Part shown: piece by piece, positions 1-12,857 of the stretch
Numbering within the stretch: the stretch's first letter is position 1
How the letters are laid out: the number at the start of each line of letters is the position of its first letter
Origin: Trichoplax sp. H2
Lineage: Eukaryota > Placozoa > Uniplacotomia > Trichoplacea
Direction: 5' to 3'
NCBI GenBank assembly: GCA_003344405.1
Contig: NOWV01000011.1
Span: 806,001 to 870,000 of the forward strand
Length of the DNA: 64,000 nt
The notes under the pieces: generated by a model
What the model was told of the DNA's origin: nothing
The model's database searches: none
What the model saw: the letters and a program-made list of their open reading frames with translations, nothing else
Program-made: the position numbers and the translations under genes

Positions 1-2
1 GG

Positions 3-155
3 ATTTCTTATCACTACGGAATAGTAGATAGTATAGAGCTCTTTCAATATCAGATTGCATACTCCATAGCGGTAACTCTTTCTACCAGTGCAGCACAAAC
101 ACAAAATAGTTTGAAATCTATTTCGGACAACCTTTCCATTTCCAATACCTGTTAA
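3..155 (+). CDS. possible 3' end of an unknown gene entering from the left edge
   Basis: A frame open from the window edge runs about 50 codons and stops with TAA at 153-155. Its codon use resembles that of the confident genes here, and the plus orientation would make it converge on the minus-strand gene at 1022-9042, which fits the alternating layout of the window. The translated tail is rich in Ser, Ile and Gln (it contains SIELFQYQIAYSIAVTL) and is not recognised. A 50-codon open frame can arise by chance, so this is a weak call; the missing upstream part would decide it. Confidence 0.3.
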   Translation: MSYHYGIVDSIELFQYQIAYSIAVTLSTSAAQTQNSLKSISDNLSISNTC

Positions 156-1021
156 AGAATGATAAGAAATCATTACAGTATAACTTTCTCTGTAAATTTC
201 TTAATGAAAATAGATTTATTGAAAAGAGGTGATTGCATAAAATTTTTATCATCATTTTTTGATAGCAATCTTCAATAAGTAATACAGTTTGTATAAGAAC
301 ATTTCATGGCCTACCTTCAAGACGTAAGTTAATTGTGAGTGAGTTACTGAAGATAAAGTTGGTATCATTTTTAGGGCAGAGCCGATAGTCTTAAATACAA
401 TAATTATTACGTTAGATTCTGTCACATCATTAACCATGATATATCACCATTCTAAATACTATAGCTATTCAATTTATTATATTTACGTTATGGTAAGATC
501 ATTATGTAGCTTACTTCAGCGGCGATATAACCGCCTTCATCTCTATCATGCAATGCAAATGCAGCTGCATATACATGAATATTCTTTTTGTTGACCAAAT
601 GGAAGTAATTGAGAATATCAATTGAAGGATCTAGTGGATAATTAGTGAAACGATTAAACGAGTTAATAGATATTAGAATATTTCACAGCAGAATGCCGAT
701 AATTATATAAACTATGGCGACTCGAATTAAAATAGCATCTCAATATTAATATAAAGTAATTACTTTATTTTCAATTTACCTAAATTTTTAGCAAAGAGAT
801 GCTGTTCAGCCTTAGCTTCCCTATAAGTATTAATGATAATAGATTAAATATCAGCTATCAAGACGAAATTATGTGCAAGAATTTGATTAAAAACTACTGA
901 AGCAGTAATACATGATAAAAATAAAATTTTTACTTTATATGTAGTAGATAATATAGTTAGATTGCTCTACAGTTATTTCCTGATAACTAATCAGTAGTGT
1001 TGGTACATTGGCCGTTAAAAA
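156..1021. other. intergenic, convergent 3' ends
   Basis: No exon with acceptable splice sites or homology is seen. A TTTATT at 764-769, read on the minus strand as AATAAA, lies about 250 bp past the stop of the 1022-9042 gene and is a plausible poly(A) signal for it. The short minus-strand frame at 252-437 has no splice or homology support. Confidence 0.4.
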
Positions 1022-4000
1022 TTACTTAATAATGCTTTTGCTTCGGGCTTTGATATAGGCTAAATGCTTTTGTTTACGTTCACGAATCTTTGCATTACGT
1101 CTTTCTGCCGCACTTCCTGTTTTTCTGTTGCTTTTGCGAAGTTTAACCTTTTCCGTAAACGTTTCTATGATAGTAATTACACTTTAAGCATCTATTAATA
1201 ATTTCATTCCCTTCACTTCAATTCATAACCCTTGAAAGAAATATATATTTAGAATTATAATTCTGGCTTTCAAACCTCTTGAGATTGCTTCTTCCGTAGC
1301 TGGCGATCCTTCTCTACTAGCAGAACCTATATCGGCAACCTCCTGTGATGGCATCATCGCATCCCTTTCAACAAAGTTATCGACTATTTCTTCCACAGCG
1401 GATAATATCTCTTCACCATCAAATGAGACTGAACTTTCTTTCCTTGTTGCACTATCTACTACCCTAACATAGCTAGATTCACTACTATTACCACCTTCGC
1501 TAGCTAGTTCGGCCAAGGATAAAACGCTACTCTGACTAAGTGATGACTCGGTATATTTTCTGTAATTGGATACCTTTATGTCAGATTCAGACTAATTAGA
1601 AAAAGGAATTATTTTTTAGATGATTTAAAACATTGAATTGTCATCGATTTTATTTAATAAGTGATCTATCTATGATGATTACCTTCTGCTGTCGTATGAC
1701 TGGACTTTCTTTCTTTACTATCGACGTTCTGAAGGAATCTTCGCTGGCCGTACGCTTTTGTACGTCTCTCTTTTTTTCCGTAGACCTATTTATTAAAGAC
1801 AAATAAGATGTAGCTATAACATTTCCCAGGAATAATTTGTATAATTGATCCACAAATTTATCATAAATGGATGGATATCAAATTTATACTTAGCACTGAT
1901 TTTGGACTCAGATATCAATTTATTTTGTTTTATAACAGTACAGTACTAAAACATGATGATATATTCACTTTACCTTTCAGAGATTGATTTTATAGCATCC
2001 GTTTCCATATTTTTACTTTGTTCAGTATACAATACTTCGTATTGCTTTAAAATATCCTTTACAAAGATGTAGAGCATGCAGAATCAAATACTTAACACTT
2101 TAGTTCATGTCAATAAACTTGATTTAATTATTATATTAAGAATATCAACATTATTACTGTCACAAAACCGGTCAAAATCTTACTTGGATCTCATCAACAT
2201 CGACGTGATTTTCATCCTCATCTTTGGTTTGTGATTCTGCTGAGTCAGCTACAATAACCCAGTAATCCAGACTTGGCCTTTTCTCGACTGATTCACTTGC
2301 TACGCTAGGCTGTCTTGGCCGTATAGATGATAGACGGCGATCTCTTACTTTATTTAAATCGATTGAATCTTTATGTTGTTCTCTGATGATAATAGACGAT
2401 TCTTTGCTTTCGTCTGGGCTACCATCTATAAATTTTTGACCGATTACCTCTAATTCTTCCTTTAATGTCACACTGTCTTGTGATAAAAATAATTCGCTGA
2501 GATTAAAATCAGAATTATTTAAACTGCTTTTGCTGTCACTTAGCTTGCTATCAACTCGACTAGTAGCACGCTGTGTGGGCACTTTTTCGCCCATTTCAGT
2601 CGTATTTACTTGATAATCTGGACCATCCTCATGACTGATATAACTGCTTTCAACTTCCACCTCTAACGATTGTTCGTATAACTGGTGTGATTTAATAGCC
2701 TCTAAAATAGATATTTTATTGGCTGAAATACTTTCACTATGGCCTTCTGAAACATTATGATCCGTCTTATCATGGCCTAGTGGATGTTTCGCTAAAGCAA
2801 GACTAATATCGTGCAATGGGTCAGATATTTCTTCTTGAAAATGATGTGTTGATATGGTGCTTTCCAATTCATCTTCTTGCTTATTATTCTCGTTTTGTAG
2901 CTGACTTATTCTCCTTTCAGGTATCGCTTGTAGATTAGGAAACGATCTTGATATTGTATTACGACCTAATAATAGATTTTAATACCAAAATCATTTCAAA
3001 ATGTCAATTCTTGATCAAGCATGAAATAGAAATTATCGACGAATGTAAAAAATAAAGGCCACCAAACGCAGATGTAAATTGTATTAACCTGAATATAAGG
3101 CAATTAACTAGTAATCAGCGAAATCATGCATTCCTATTGATAGCAAAGGTTTGCCAGAAATTACCCCTAGAAAACTTACGTCGATAATTGATCCTATCAT
3201 TGATCGGCTTTTGAAAAGGCTTTGGTATAACTTTTTTTTCTGGAATAAAATCGCTAACTAAATCGCCATTATAAGCTTTATTCAACCACATACGATTACC
3301 ACTCGATGATTCGACCAGTGGAATATCGCTTAGGCTAACTGTTGGTACACTGGCTTGAGTTGGCAATTCAGTATTTTGATCCTCGCCTTCATCAGCAACT
3401 GGCGATTTCTCTTTCTGTTCCTCTTCCGATTCCTTATCTGGCTCGACAGATAGCCATAATCGGTAAAAATACCGTCTTCTTCTTTTAATGCTATCACAAT
3501 TCCCTCTCTCTGGCCGCCTACCACGATTCTTCTTGACGGCAACTGGAGCAGCAGCTAAGCCTACACTGCCTTCTAGTATACCAGCTTTGCGTGAAATAAA
3601 TTTGCTTTCCTGAATGATATCATGTGGTATAGAAACATCAGAATCGAAAGATTCCACGCTGGATAAATCAGAATCCACATAATCACATTCAGATGAACTA
3701 TCTTTTGTTTTACGCTCGTTCATAATGTGCTTTTTATACTTTCTATTTAATAGGATTCTCTCTTTAGCTGCTTGAAGTTTACGTCGACGACGTTCTTCTG
3801 CAGTAATTTTATGATTGATATGGATCAAGTCGGACCATTTTTTCATATGACCTTCTTTACCGGTCAAAATATATTCCACGTCGCAAAGTTTGGCTATAAT
3901 TTCCCATTCTTTATCTTTGTATGGATCGACTTGATTTAGATGGGTTGGTGAATATATATTGCGAGGCTCTACTGTATCACTTTTTTCCAGCAATAATTCA

Positions 4001-7000
4001 TCATAATACAATCTTGGTGGGCCAGACCATAAGTCATGGTTGTTTAGGAAGTAAGGAGAAATGTTACCATCATCAGCAATGTCCATTTCAAAATCAGTAG
4101 GGATCGAATCGGATAACAGGCTACCAATACTAGCCCTTTTAACTCCTTGTGGTTCTACAGTTTCCGATGTTATCCTCTGACCAGATGATCGAATAGGCAT
4201 TATTTCAGAAGCTAGTGCAAGTAGAGAATGATTTTTAATTTACCTACTATTGAAATCTGATTGCAATCCCTATATTGCAAATAGAGCAGTAATTGCGATA
4301 GCTTTTAAATTGCAAAGGATAAAATTGATGATATGAGTATTTATAATTTACGGTTCAATTTTACTATGACTGTGACATCGGTACTGGGCAACTGTGCAAC
4401 GGTGCAACTATGTATGAGCAAAGTATAATATGCTGCTTTGGATTAATTGTCACGAGTATAAATTATCTTTTAGATCTTGTTAAAATATTTTTTTATATTT
4501 ATTTCATTTAATTAAAAAGAACCGAATTCTTATGCAGTTATTTACTCTTTAATCAATCAATGAAATATGATATATATTATACCCTTGATTACAAAACGAC
4601 TATCACAATAGAGATGATCAGTTATTGGACATCCAGAAAGGCATTACACCTGTGCATTGCTATAAATCGACCCTAATCACTAATTATATCGTAATTATTT
4701 ATTTGTTTTGGTTAACAAGCAGAGTGGATTGCTTAAGTTACGATCTCACCTGATTTCAGTTGGCTTAATCTTTTGCTCTTGACGCTTTCTGTTTCAGTAT
4801 CCGTACCATATAAATAGGCATTAAGTTCTGGATCGCTACTACTGCTGTTAAAAATTTCTTGCATCATTTCTCTTCTCTTACGATATCTTTCAAATCTCCT
4901 CTTCTTGCTTTTCCAGCCTTTTTTGGTTTCATCCAGACTATTATTATGATTGTTAGTAGCTTCTTTTTGTATGTAACTTTGGAACTCATCTCTTGAATAC
5001 TTTCCATCCTTCTTACCATCTACCTGCTTCTCTTGTGATTCTGGCTGAAATAAAGCTACTTGTGTCTTAGGTTGTCTTTTCCTGATATGTGTAGCTAGTT
5101 TTATTGGTGGTCTACGCTCAATTTTCAATTTTGCAGCATTTTCTTCCTTGCCTGATGATTTTGTCGCAGACTTTTCTAAAGAAGCAACTGCTTTCTTTAT
5201 TTTTACGATATCTTTATAATTTTTGTTACGATCATCAGACGATTGTCGATCATCGAAATTTGATGACGAGGAACGAATTGGCTGATCTTCTAGTTCACTG
5301 CTCTCATCACCGCTCTTAAAATTAGATTTAAAATTAAACATGACACTCCGAGATTCTAATTTTTTCCCTTCTATACTTTTTAGTGGATGTTCCTTTAGGA
5401 TTACAGGTAATCGATCAATGAGCTTGGTAACCGTAGCAGCTTCTTCTCTTATCTTATGCCTATTTTTGGCGGCCGTCAAATGTAAATGTTTCGATGTCTC
5501 TATAGCTAAATCATTTTGTTTCTGTTTGTAATTAAACTTTCTTCTTTTCGATCGTTTACGTTCTTTCTTATGAAGCAATTCTTCTTCAGCAGCAGCGGCA
5601 TTTTTAAGTAGTTTATTATATATATTCCAAATTGTCATTTTAAATCCACGAGATGAAATGTTCACAGGATCTTTTTCTACGCCTCTTTTATGATAGGATC
5701 GACCTACACTGATAGCACTTTCAGTTGCTGCTTTATTTGCTACACTTATTGCTGTACTAGGGGCTGTACTTGTGACTGATTTAGCTTCGTCATTACTATC
5801 ACTGGAGTTTCCATCTAAGCTACCAGTGAGAGATATTCTACGTGCAATTAGTCGTTGTCGTTGTTTTAGCAATTTCATAAATTTACGACTTATACCGGGT
5901 TGATTTTTAGTCCGACGAATAATTTTCTTCTTATTAGGTCGTCGAAAATGTCGTATTTTCCTAATGTCAGCTAAAAGTATCTCTTCAGCTGTCGTTATCT
6001 TACGCCTACCACAACTACATGGACACACATGATTATCAGCTAATTCTTTCTCTAACCACTGCTTTTGGTGATCATATCGGCGTCGTCTATATTCATAATT
6101 TTGCATAAAATTGGAGCTGAGGCGTTCTACTTTATCGGCAGCTTTACTATAAAGCAAAGTGTTACAATTGTTTAAATCGTATCTTTCCCCCGAGCTATGA
6201 CCAGAATCAATATCATCTTTTTGGTTTAAATCTTGATTTTGATCCATATAGACATTTTTAGAGAATTCTTCTTCAACGTATTTTTTCAAGTATTCAGTAT
6301 TTTCAATGATTGCTGATAAGCTAATATTAACATCAGTCATGTCCTAGAGAAGTATTATTGAACTCTTATAGTGAAAATATTAAATCTATAAAATTTTCAG
6401 TTGTCAAAATATTTGATACTTCAAGATTCCTTACTAGTAAAATAATAATGTACCGTAGCTTATCGCTTTTCTTTGAATGATACTTATACTTACATCAAAT
6501 TTGAGTTTATTAATTTTAACAGCCTGTCTGTTCTGAACAGAAAAATCATCTTGAAGTGGCGATTGCTTATCGTCAGTTGTTGAGTATAGATCCTATATCA
6601 TAAGAATTTTTCTAAGTTTCAACTAAGCTACTATAAATTAATCAATTGAAACTGTTAAATTGATATTAGCTAATTCCTCGAAGTTAAGATAGACAGTAGC
6701 ATTTTTTATTGTAAGGATTTAAAAATAGAGAAAAGTGATCATCTTTGTGGATTTTTTCACTAATGGAGGTGGTTTATATGATATAGCATTGAACTTCACC
6801 TTAACGTTAGTGTTGTCCCTTTCGCGAGATTGACAATACTTGCAAAGTCCTTTTGGCTAAGATTAAAAATAATGGCCCAGCATTAGATTTACTATTTTTA
6901 TCTTTACACATTCGATACAGTCTTTATTACTTCAAAGCTATTTCATTATTTTGTATCCGTTACTCTATTCTATATATCTATGTATAATTAAAATCAATGT

Positions 7001-9042
7001 ATGAGCATAAACATACAATATCTAACTTACGTGTATTTTCCTATCACGAACATCTGAAGACGATCTCAGTCTCTTCATATACGGTGGTGCTTGGATCATA
7101 TTGAAATATTGTGAATATACTTGATTTGATTCGTTTTGCTATGGTCGAACATAGTAAAGGTTAAATAAATTAATTATCTAAATGGCACCGAAGGATATTA
7201 TGGAGATTTCATTCTACGAGAAGTTGAATTAATTTTTGTAAAGTTAAAATTCTTACTCTAATTTGCAGTTATTGCAAACTGCATCTTGTAAATGTACGGT
7301 AATCTTACCAGGAAAGCATGTTGTCCTTGTAATGAAGGTAGTTTATGCTTAAGTATTTGTAAGTAATACTTTTCACGCCAAAATCGAATGTTTTCGTAGA
7401 GATTTCTAACATTTCTGTTTTCATTTCTAGGGCTGTCATTATTAACAGATTGTTGTTCTAAATTATAATGTAGGTAATAGTTAGAATTGCGCAACACACA
7501 CTACTTTACTTTTATTAAGAATATCGTGTATTTCTCACTATCGTGAAAAAATCAAAGCTACATGCTCAGTCAAACAGTACAAGAGTCCCTATATCAACGG
7601 CAGTCTACTGTAAAGTTTTCTTTTAGACCATTCAATCTTGTTACGGATAACTGTCATCGTTGGTGCTGAATTTTATTTCAGATCACGTAGGTCTCAATAC
7701 TAATATCTATGTTTAAGTACGGCGTATTTAAATATAAATATACTATTCTTAATAATTTCGACCTTAAAAATCTTTTCAAGCGCTCAGATGAGTATCTGCT
7801 CGAGCGTTTGAAAGCTTACTACTGTACTTCAAAGTTAACGTACTATGTTCTGTATAGGTATATTTCAGAATTGATGAAATAATTATTCAATTTGATGCAG
7901 TAGCTAGTGAATAATAGTTTTAACATAAAAAAATCTCTCTTTACCTTAATTGTTCTTGTACAATCAACTAGGGTTTTAATTTATGTTACCAAATCTAGTA
8001 TTTACCGTACTTTCTCGAGCATAGAACTGATTTATTAGATGATATTGCAGCGAAAGTATTCGCTTCCAATAAAAAGTATTTATTTAGTACTATACAGTAC
8101 GGTTGTTAGTAAATAATTATTCTTAAATTTAGATCATTCTATTACTTTGATACACACTAAGTGAATAAAGCACTCTCAGTTATGCCAATAGGTCTAGCTT
8201 TGAAAAGTTTGAATGCTTAACTGTTCCTATTAAGCTAGAATGCCCTCGTGTGTACGAGTATTTCGATCATGGATAGAGTCAATCTTTTTCATCCTTTTAT
8301 CAAATGTATCCGTTTTATAGCGGTTTAGGTATAAACACATCAGTAAGCAGGATGTCTCTAAATACTACTATGTAAGTAAATTGCGTTGAAAATGACCCAT
8401 AAATCATAATTTAAAAATCCAGTATTGCTATGATTAGTCAATTCATCCATTTAGTTAATTTAATACGATGCATTTCAAATTTAATTTATAAAGCCGTATC
8501 TTAGCAACCGCATGGGAATAACTGGATAGCAAAATGATAAAATGTAGAGTAATAGCTGAATTGAAATGGCCGTAATATGAGTAAATAAAATGATTAACAA
8601 ATATTGAGTAATTCAACTTTAAAGCACTTCATGTCCAATATCAAATCTAAATACCAAGTTAAACTAGCTAATAAGTAAATATTAATATGAATCATTTTTC
8701 AGAATAAGAAAACACTTGCCATGAATGTTTGGAAATTTTGCTGATGTTAATGTTATTGGTGGATTGCGATCTCGTGCATCTGTAGCTTAAAATAGTATAT
8801 CAAATATTGAAGTGAGAGATGAGAGACAATTATTGAATCTGTATTACAATGTGAAATTTAAGCCCTGTGAAAGGTACAACACTTCAAACCATTACTTAAT
8901 TACCGTTGATTCTTGGGAATGTAGTCAGTGTAGGAGATGGAGGAGAACTTTGAAAACGGATATGTTCACTTGACTTAGAAGGCAGTGGAGGTAGTTTAAC
9001 ATTTATGTCCTCACGCTTGCTACGATATAATGTTTGGTGCAT
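1022..9042 (-). CDS. unknown 1,535-residue charged, low-complexity protein, 12 exons
   Basis: Exons in order of transcription: 9042-8904, 8779-8720, 7457-7309, 7138-7031, 6592-6494, 6343-4750, 4211-3180, 2965-2184, 2056-1974, 1785-1683, 1591-1276, 1164-1022. All junctions keep phase and the total is 4,608 nt, so the model is self-consistent. The start ATG at 9042 follows an in-frame stop, and the stop is TAA at 1024-1022. I do not recognise the protein. It is very rich in Ser, Lys, Arg, Glu and Asp, with basic stretches (for example KKKIIRRTKNQ), acidic runs, a CPCSCGRR cysteine cluster in exon 6 and likely short coiled-coil segments in exons 6 and 7. There is no signal peptide or membrane segment. 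It is probably largely disordered; a nuclear or cytoskeletal scaffold role is only a guess. Intron 2 uses a GC donor. It could be two genes, but the unbroken phase across all exons argues for one. Confidence 0.75.
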
Positions 9043-9461
9043 TATGTCCGATCTAACTTAATTTCAAAGGTTAATAACGTAAGAGCATTCTTATTTTTCG
9101 AGAAAATTGAAAGTTTGAACGAATTCTAAGTGGGCAAAATAATAACATAACAAAGTTTCTTCCTATTTTATGTAGTTAAAATTTCACTGTACTTACATTA
9201 TATGTAGTAGCCCTTAAGTTATCAGGCTAGAATTGCAATAGTTACCATATCGTTTTTAAGAAATATTTGAGATTAATTTCTTAACAATGACCTTTAACAA
9301 ATCGGAGTTTAGATATCCTAGCAATCACGCCAAAACATTGACAAGCTAGAAACGGTATCATACCTGATAAAAATCAGTTTCAAAATTGTCACTATCGATA
9401 ATTATGGGTAAAACTTATAACTGTAGTTACGATACTAATTTTCGTTTCATCTCCTAAATAG

Positions 9462-9847
9462 TATCTTTATATTGATCCAAGAAATGCTAATGTCGTTGTA
9501 ATAAATGGTAGGAAACTTTATTGGTATTCTACGTCAAAACAACAGTGCACAAAGCCATATTCTGTATTGTTTGAGGACTATGGGCAAAAATCATACGAAT
9601 TGTTAATATCTATTGTTGAAGAGTACAATTATTTCTGTTCTGTCCACCTGCGATTTGAATGTAATAATGTGTGGAGACTAGTTATTAAGAAAGGTATAAA
9701 ACAATTTTGTATAACAAAATTAAATAAACTAATTCATTTTCTATGAGGGTGTTTAGAAGAATTGATAGTAGTGGTTATAGATTATATAGCGTAGTAATTA
9801 TTATGCTTGCATCGATAACTTTTATCGCGATTATTGTCGTATATTAA
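9462..9847 (+). CDS. candidate small gene or exon pair ending in a membrane helix
   Basis: A 77-codon open stretch (9462-9693) sits between a pyrimidine-rich acceptor and a G|GTATAA donor; it encodes a mixed sequence containing INGRKLYWYSTSK and VHLRFECNNVWRLVIKK. Just downstream, 9743-9847 has an ATG frame of 34 codons ending in a convincing hydrophobic helix (YSVVIIMLASITFIAIIVVY, then stop), like a tail anchor. Splicing the first exon (phase 1) to acceptors at 9747 or 9756 would instead read a different, shorter tail, so the two parts cannot be joined cleanly by me. No family is recognised and no upstream start exon was found. It lies divergent to the 1022-9042 gene, about 420 bp away. Confidence 0.33.
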
Positions 9848-11770
9848 TATAAGGAAATGACGCTGGGATGGCTTGATTAATGCTATAATATGATGATGTA
9901 ATTACAAGCACATGATACATAGACAGAATCGCAAAGCTTTATATTACCAAATGACTAATTGATTACCGTGGTATACATGTACATTATTGATTTCTGACTC
10001 TAGGCAACAAAGTAAATCTATTGAATATAATTTTAAGGATAAATTGTTCGCTTAGCTACTATTGTTAGAACGTACCGTGATGACAATAGGTATTCACTAA
10101 AAATGTTTTTAATTTAATACCGACAACAGTAATCACACTAATATCGCAATTGTGCAGCACTTAGTGAATCTCATTGTTATTAGTTAACGGAAAAGATTTT
10201 ATTTTTATTTGTGCGCAAAGTACATTTAATTGTATAGTCTTACTGGCTGATTGTATTAACGCATCCCTTTATCGTTCTACTAACACCTATACTTGTATAG
10301 TCTATTAATATAACGATTAAAAGCTAAATACTCAATACCATCATGGATAAAAATAATATCAGGATGAAATTTCATGGCATATTCATTGACAAATTTAGGG
10401 CTACTTTGATCAATGTTTTGAAGACGTTCAAATTTCGTCAAGCCTTAAGAGGCTATTCAGAGGATATACGTAAAATAATGTGTTGGTACGAATGCTTACT
10501 TTCATTACGTATTCATTTCAAGCGCCTGCAGATCAATACATACCGTAAATATTTTTGACTGTAGAATGTTATTACGCTTGACCTGTAATGGTGGGACCGA
10601 TGTCTTGATATAGTATATGTATAATTATCGTGGCCGAAAGGGGCTAGTAACGAAACATGTTTGTATTTACGAACGAGTCTATTATGAAATTAAGTCAATT
10701 AGGATGGAAATGTTATTAATTGTTCGTATCTAGTACTTGTCAATGCAAACTGATTTGTTCGGTGATAGCGATGTTCGCTTTAAGTATTTGTAATTTTTTT
10801 TATAACTATTATAAGGTCGTTAAGAATGAGTAATTCCTATGCTACTTTTGAGATAGTTGTATCATTAAAATGTCTGTAGTGTTTTTAATGCTTTAATTGA
10901 TGACTTTGTCTGTTGTCTACGAGTAAAGTCATATCCAAGAGACACCTGAGATATGCAAATATACATACTGTACTTGATTCTAATATAGCAACGAATACGT
11001 CTATGCGTACATGTAGTAACTTACTATAGGGGAGTTTTTGATACTCGTACGTATTATGGCATTTTAGATGTTCTGCTCATAAGTTTGTGTTATTGATCGA
11101 GTAAAGCCGCAGCAAGAATAAGTATACCTATATTAGTAAACTTTTACCGTATTTATTTCTTGAAAATGAGGGAAATTATGACGCGATATTATTGCCACTT
11201 TAGAGTTTACGTGTAGTGGCCGCAATATTTGGTAATATTACATAACGTTGCCTACGACAACAATCATGTTTGAGTTGGGTCATCGAGTGACAAAATAGGC
11301 TATGAATAAGAACCATTTTTAATTTCGATATTTATCTTCAGCTTGGCTATCTGTTTGATTTTATTATAAGAATGTCTTCTCTTGAAAGTTCCAGTCTAGA
11401 TCGTATTTTCTAGCAGGGTACGATGTTGGCTATTGGAATTTTCTTTGAATGATGACCTTAGCTGTATCGTCTATGTTCTCGTTATAGTCTGTTTTGAAAA
11501 GCTGCTGCATGACCGTATGGTCTGACCATACTGTCCAGTACTGTATGCTAGAATTTCTTTCAAATTTGTTGCCTGTAGGAAGACTGCAGCTGGCTAGAAC
11601 ATTAGCCGCTATTAACACGAGCACCGTATCGATTTAAAATTACGTAATACGAGATTGCTAAAGTACTCTTTGCTCTGGAGACATTAAACCCTTGAATTCA
11701 TCAAGCCCCGGTTCTCCATCCAATTCCATTGTTGATTTACTGCTTATGTTGCATATTATACATTGCTCAA
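9848..11770. other. intergenic, no gene seen
   Basis: AT-rich sequence without exons that can be supported. A 71-codon ATG frame at 10343-10558 has reasonable codons but no homology, no splice context and no neighbour to join. Confidence 0.4.
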
Positions 11771-12186
11771 TGACGCATTTAGTCCAATCAACCATTACTA
11801 TGAATGCATGCCATCTTACAGCATTGCTTAGCATTAATTTTGTCATGCAGATGCAATCCAGCTGAGATAGACCAAAGCTCCTTCTGCAGTGAGCTGCGAT
11901 GGCCTAAGACCGCCAGTTCACCTTAGCATCCCTGCTTGAATCTTTATCAACCGCAATAATAAGACAGATGGTCTACAATGACGCATTTAGTCCAATCAAC
12001 CATTGCTATGAATGCATGCCATCTTACAGCATTGCTTAGCATTAATTTTGTCATGCAGATGCAATCCAGCTGAAATAGATCAAAGCTCCTTCTGCAGTGA
12101 GCTGCGATGGCCTAAGACCGCCAGTTCACCTTAGCATCCCTTGTTGAGTCTTTATCAACCGCAATAATAAGACAGATGGTCTACCA
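11771..12186. repeat. tandem duplication, 2 x 208 bp
   Basis: The block 11771-11978 is repeated directly at 11979-12186 with few differences (for example gagatagacc against gaaatagatc). Both begin tgacgcatttagtcc and end gacagatggtcta. It is non-coding as far as can be seen, and the high identity implies a recent duplication. Confidence 0.9.
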
Positions 12187-12363
12187 TGGTCTCCAGTACT
12201 ATGACGTAACCATGACACTCGTGTCTAATACACGAGTTCGATTTGGAGTGTATTGACTGTCGATTGTTTTTCCACTGTCCTCCTGACAGGTGAAAGAAAA
12301 AAAAAATGCATGTTTGACTGGCAGTATTGTGCGCGGTACAGCACTGTGAATGCTGTACTGTAC

Positions 12364-12631
12364 CTAGACCTGTTTGGCGTGCTTGTGCCAGCTGACGCTT
12401 GTGGTTTACAAAGTGACCCTAGGTTTGCCTCTGACTTTACTACGGGTGACGGTGTGGACTTGAGCCTCTTTAGTGTGAGCTGCATGTATAGTACGATCTA
12501 GACCTGTTTGGCGTGCTTGTGCCAGCTGACGCTAGTGGTTTACAAAGTGACCCTAGGTTTGCCTCTGACTTTACTACGGGTGACGGTGTTGACTTGAGCC
12601 TCTTTAGTGTGAGCTGCATGTGTAGTACGAT
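12364..12631. repeat. tandem duplication, 2 x 134 bp
   Basis: 12364-12497 is repeated at 12498-12631, starting ctagacctgtttggcgtgct and differing at a handful of positions. It is more GC-rich than its surroundings. It creates overlapping spurious frames on both strands (12225-12501). It lies about 230 bp upstream of the TBC1D30 start codon and may overlap its promoter or 5' UTR. Confidence 0.9.
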
Positions 12632-12787
12632 CGTCTTATACTACGCGCATAGGCTAAGTCAGTGCAGGCGTTTTCTAACCTAACGTATATGCTGATTAGC
12701 ACTGTATGATACAGTATACTATGACAATGACGTCCGTGTTACCGACGTACTGTAACGACATGGGTAGGACACCAACCCCCATCATAA

Positions 12788-12800
12788 CCCCCCCCCCCCC
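12788..12800. repeat. poly(C) tract of 13
   Basis: A run of 13 C residues flanked by AACCCCCATCATAA and ATAGACCCC, 58 bp upstream of the TBC1D30 ATG. Such a run is conspicuous in AT-rich DNA; the exact length may be unreliable in sequencing. Confidence 0.85.
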
Positions 12801-12857
12801 ATAGACCCCGGTGGAACGGCACGGCACAGTCTCGACATCAATGGAATTGAATTCAAT

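Noticed and set aside
5104-5531. Plus-strand frames of 71 and 63 residues
   Set aside because: Antisense to the large exon of the 1,535-residue gene.
10343-10558. 71-residue ATG frame
   Set aside because: Acceptable codons but no family, no splice partner and no flanking signals; cannot be told from chance.
12225-12501. Overlapping 82- and 86-residue frames on both strands
   Set aside because: They lie across the 134-bp tandem duplication, have no homology or splice context, and two opposite-strand frames over the same repeat point to chance.
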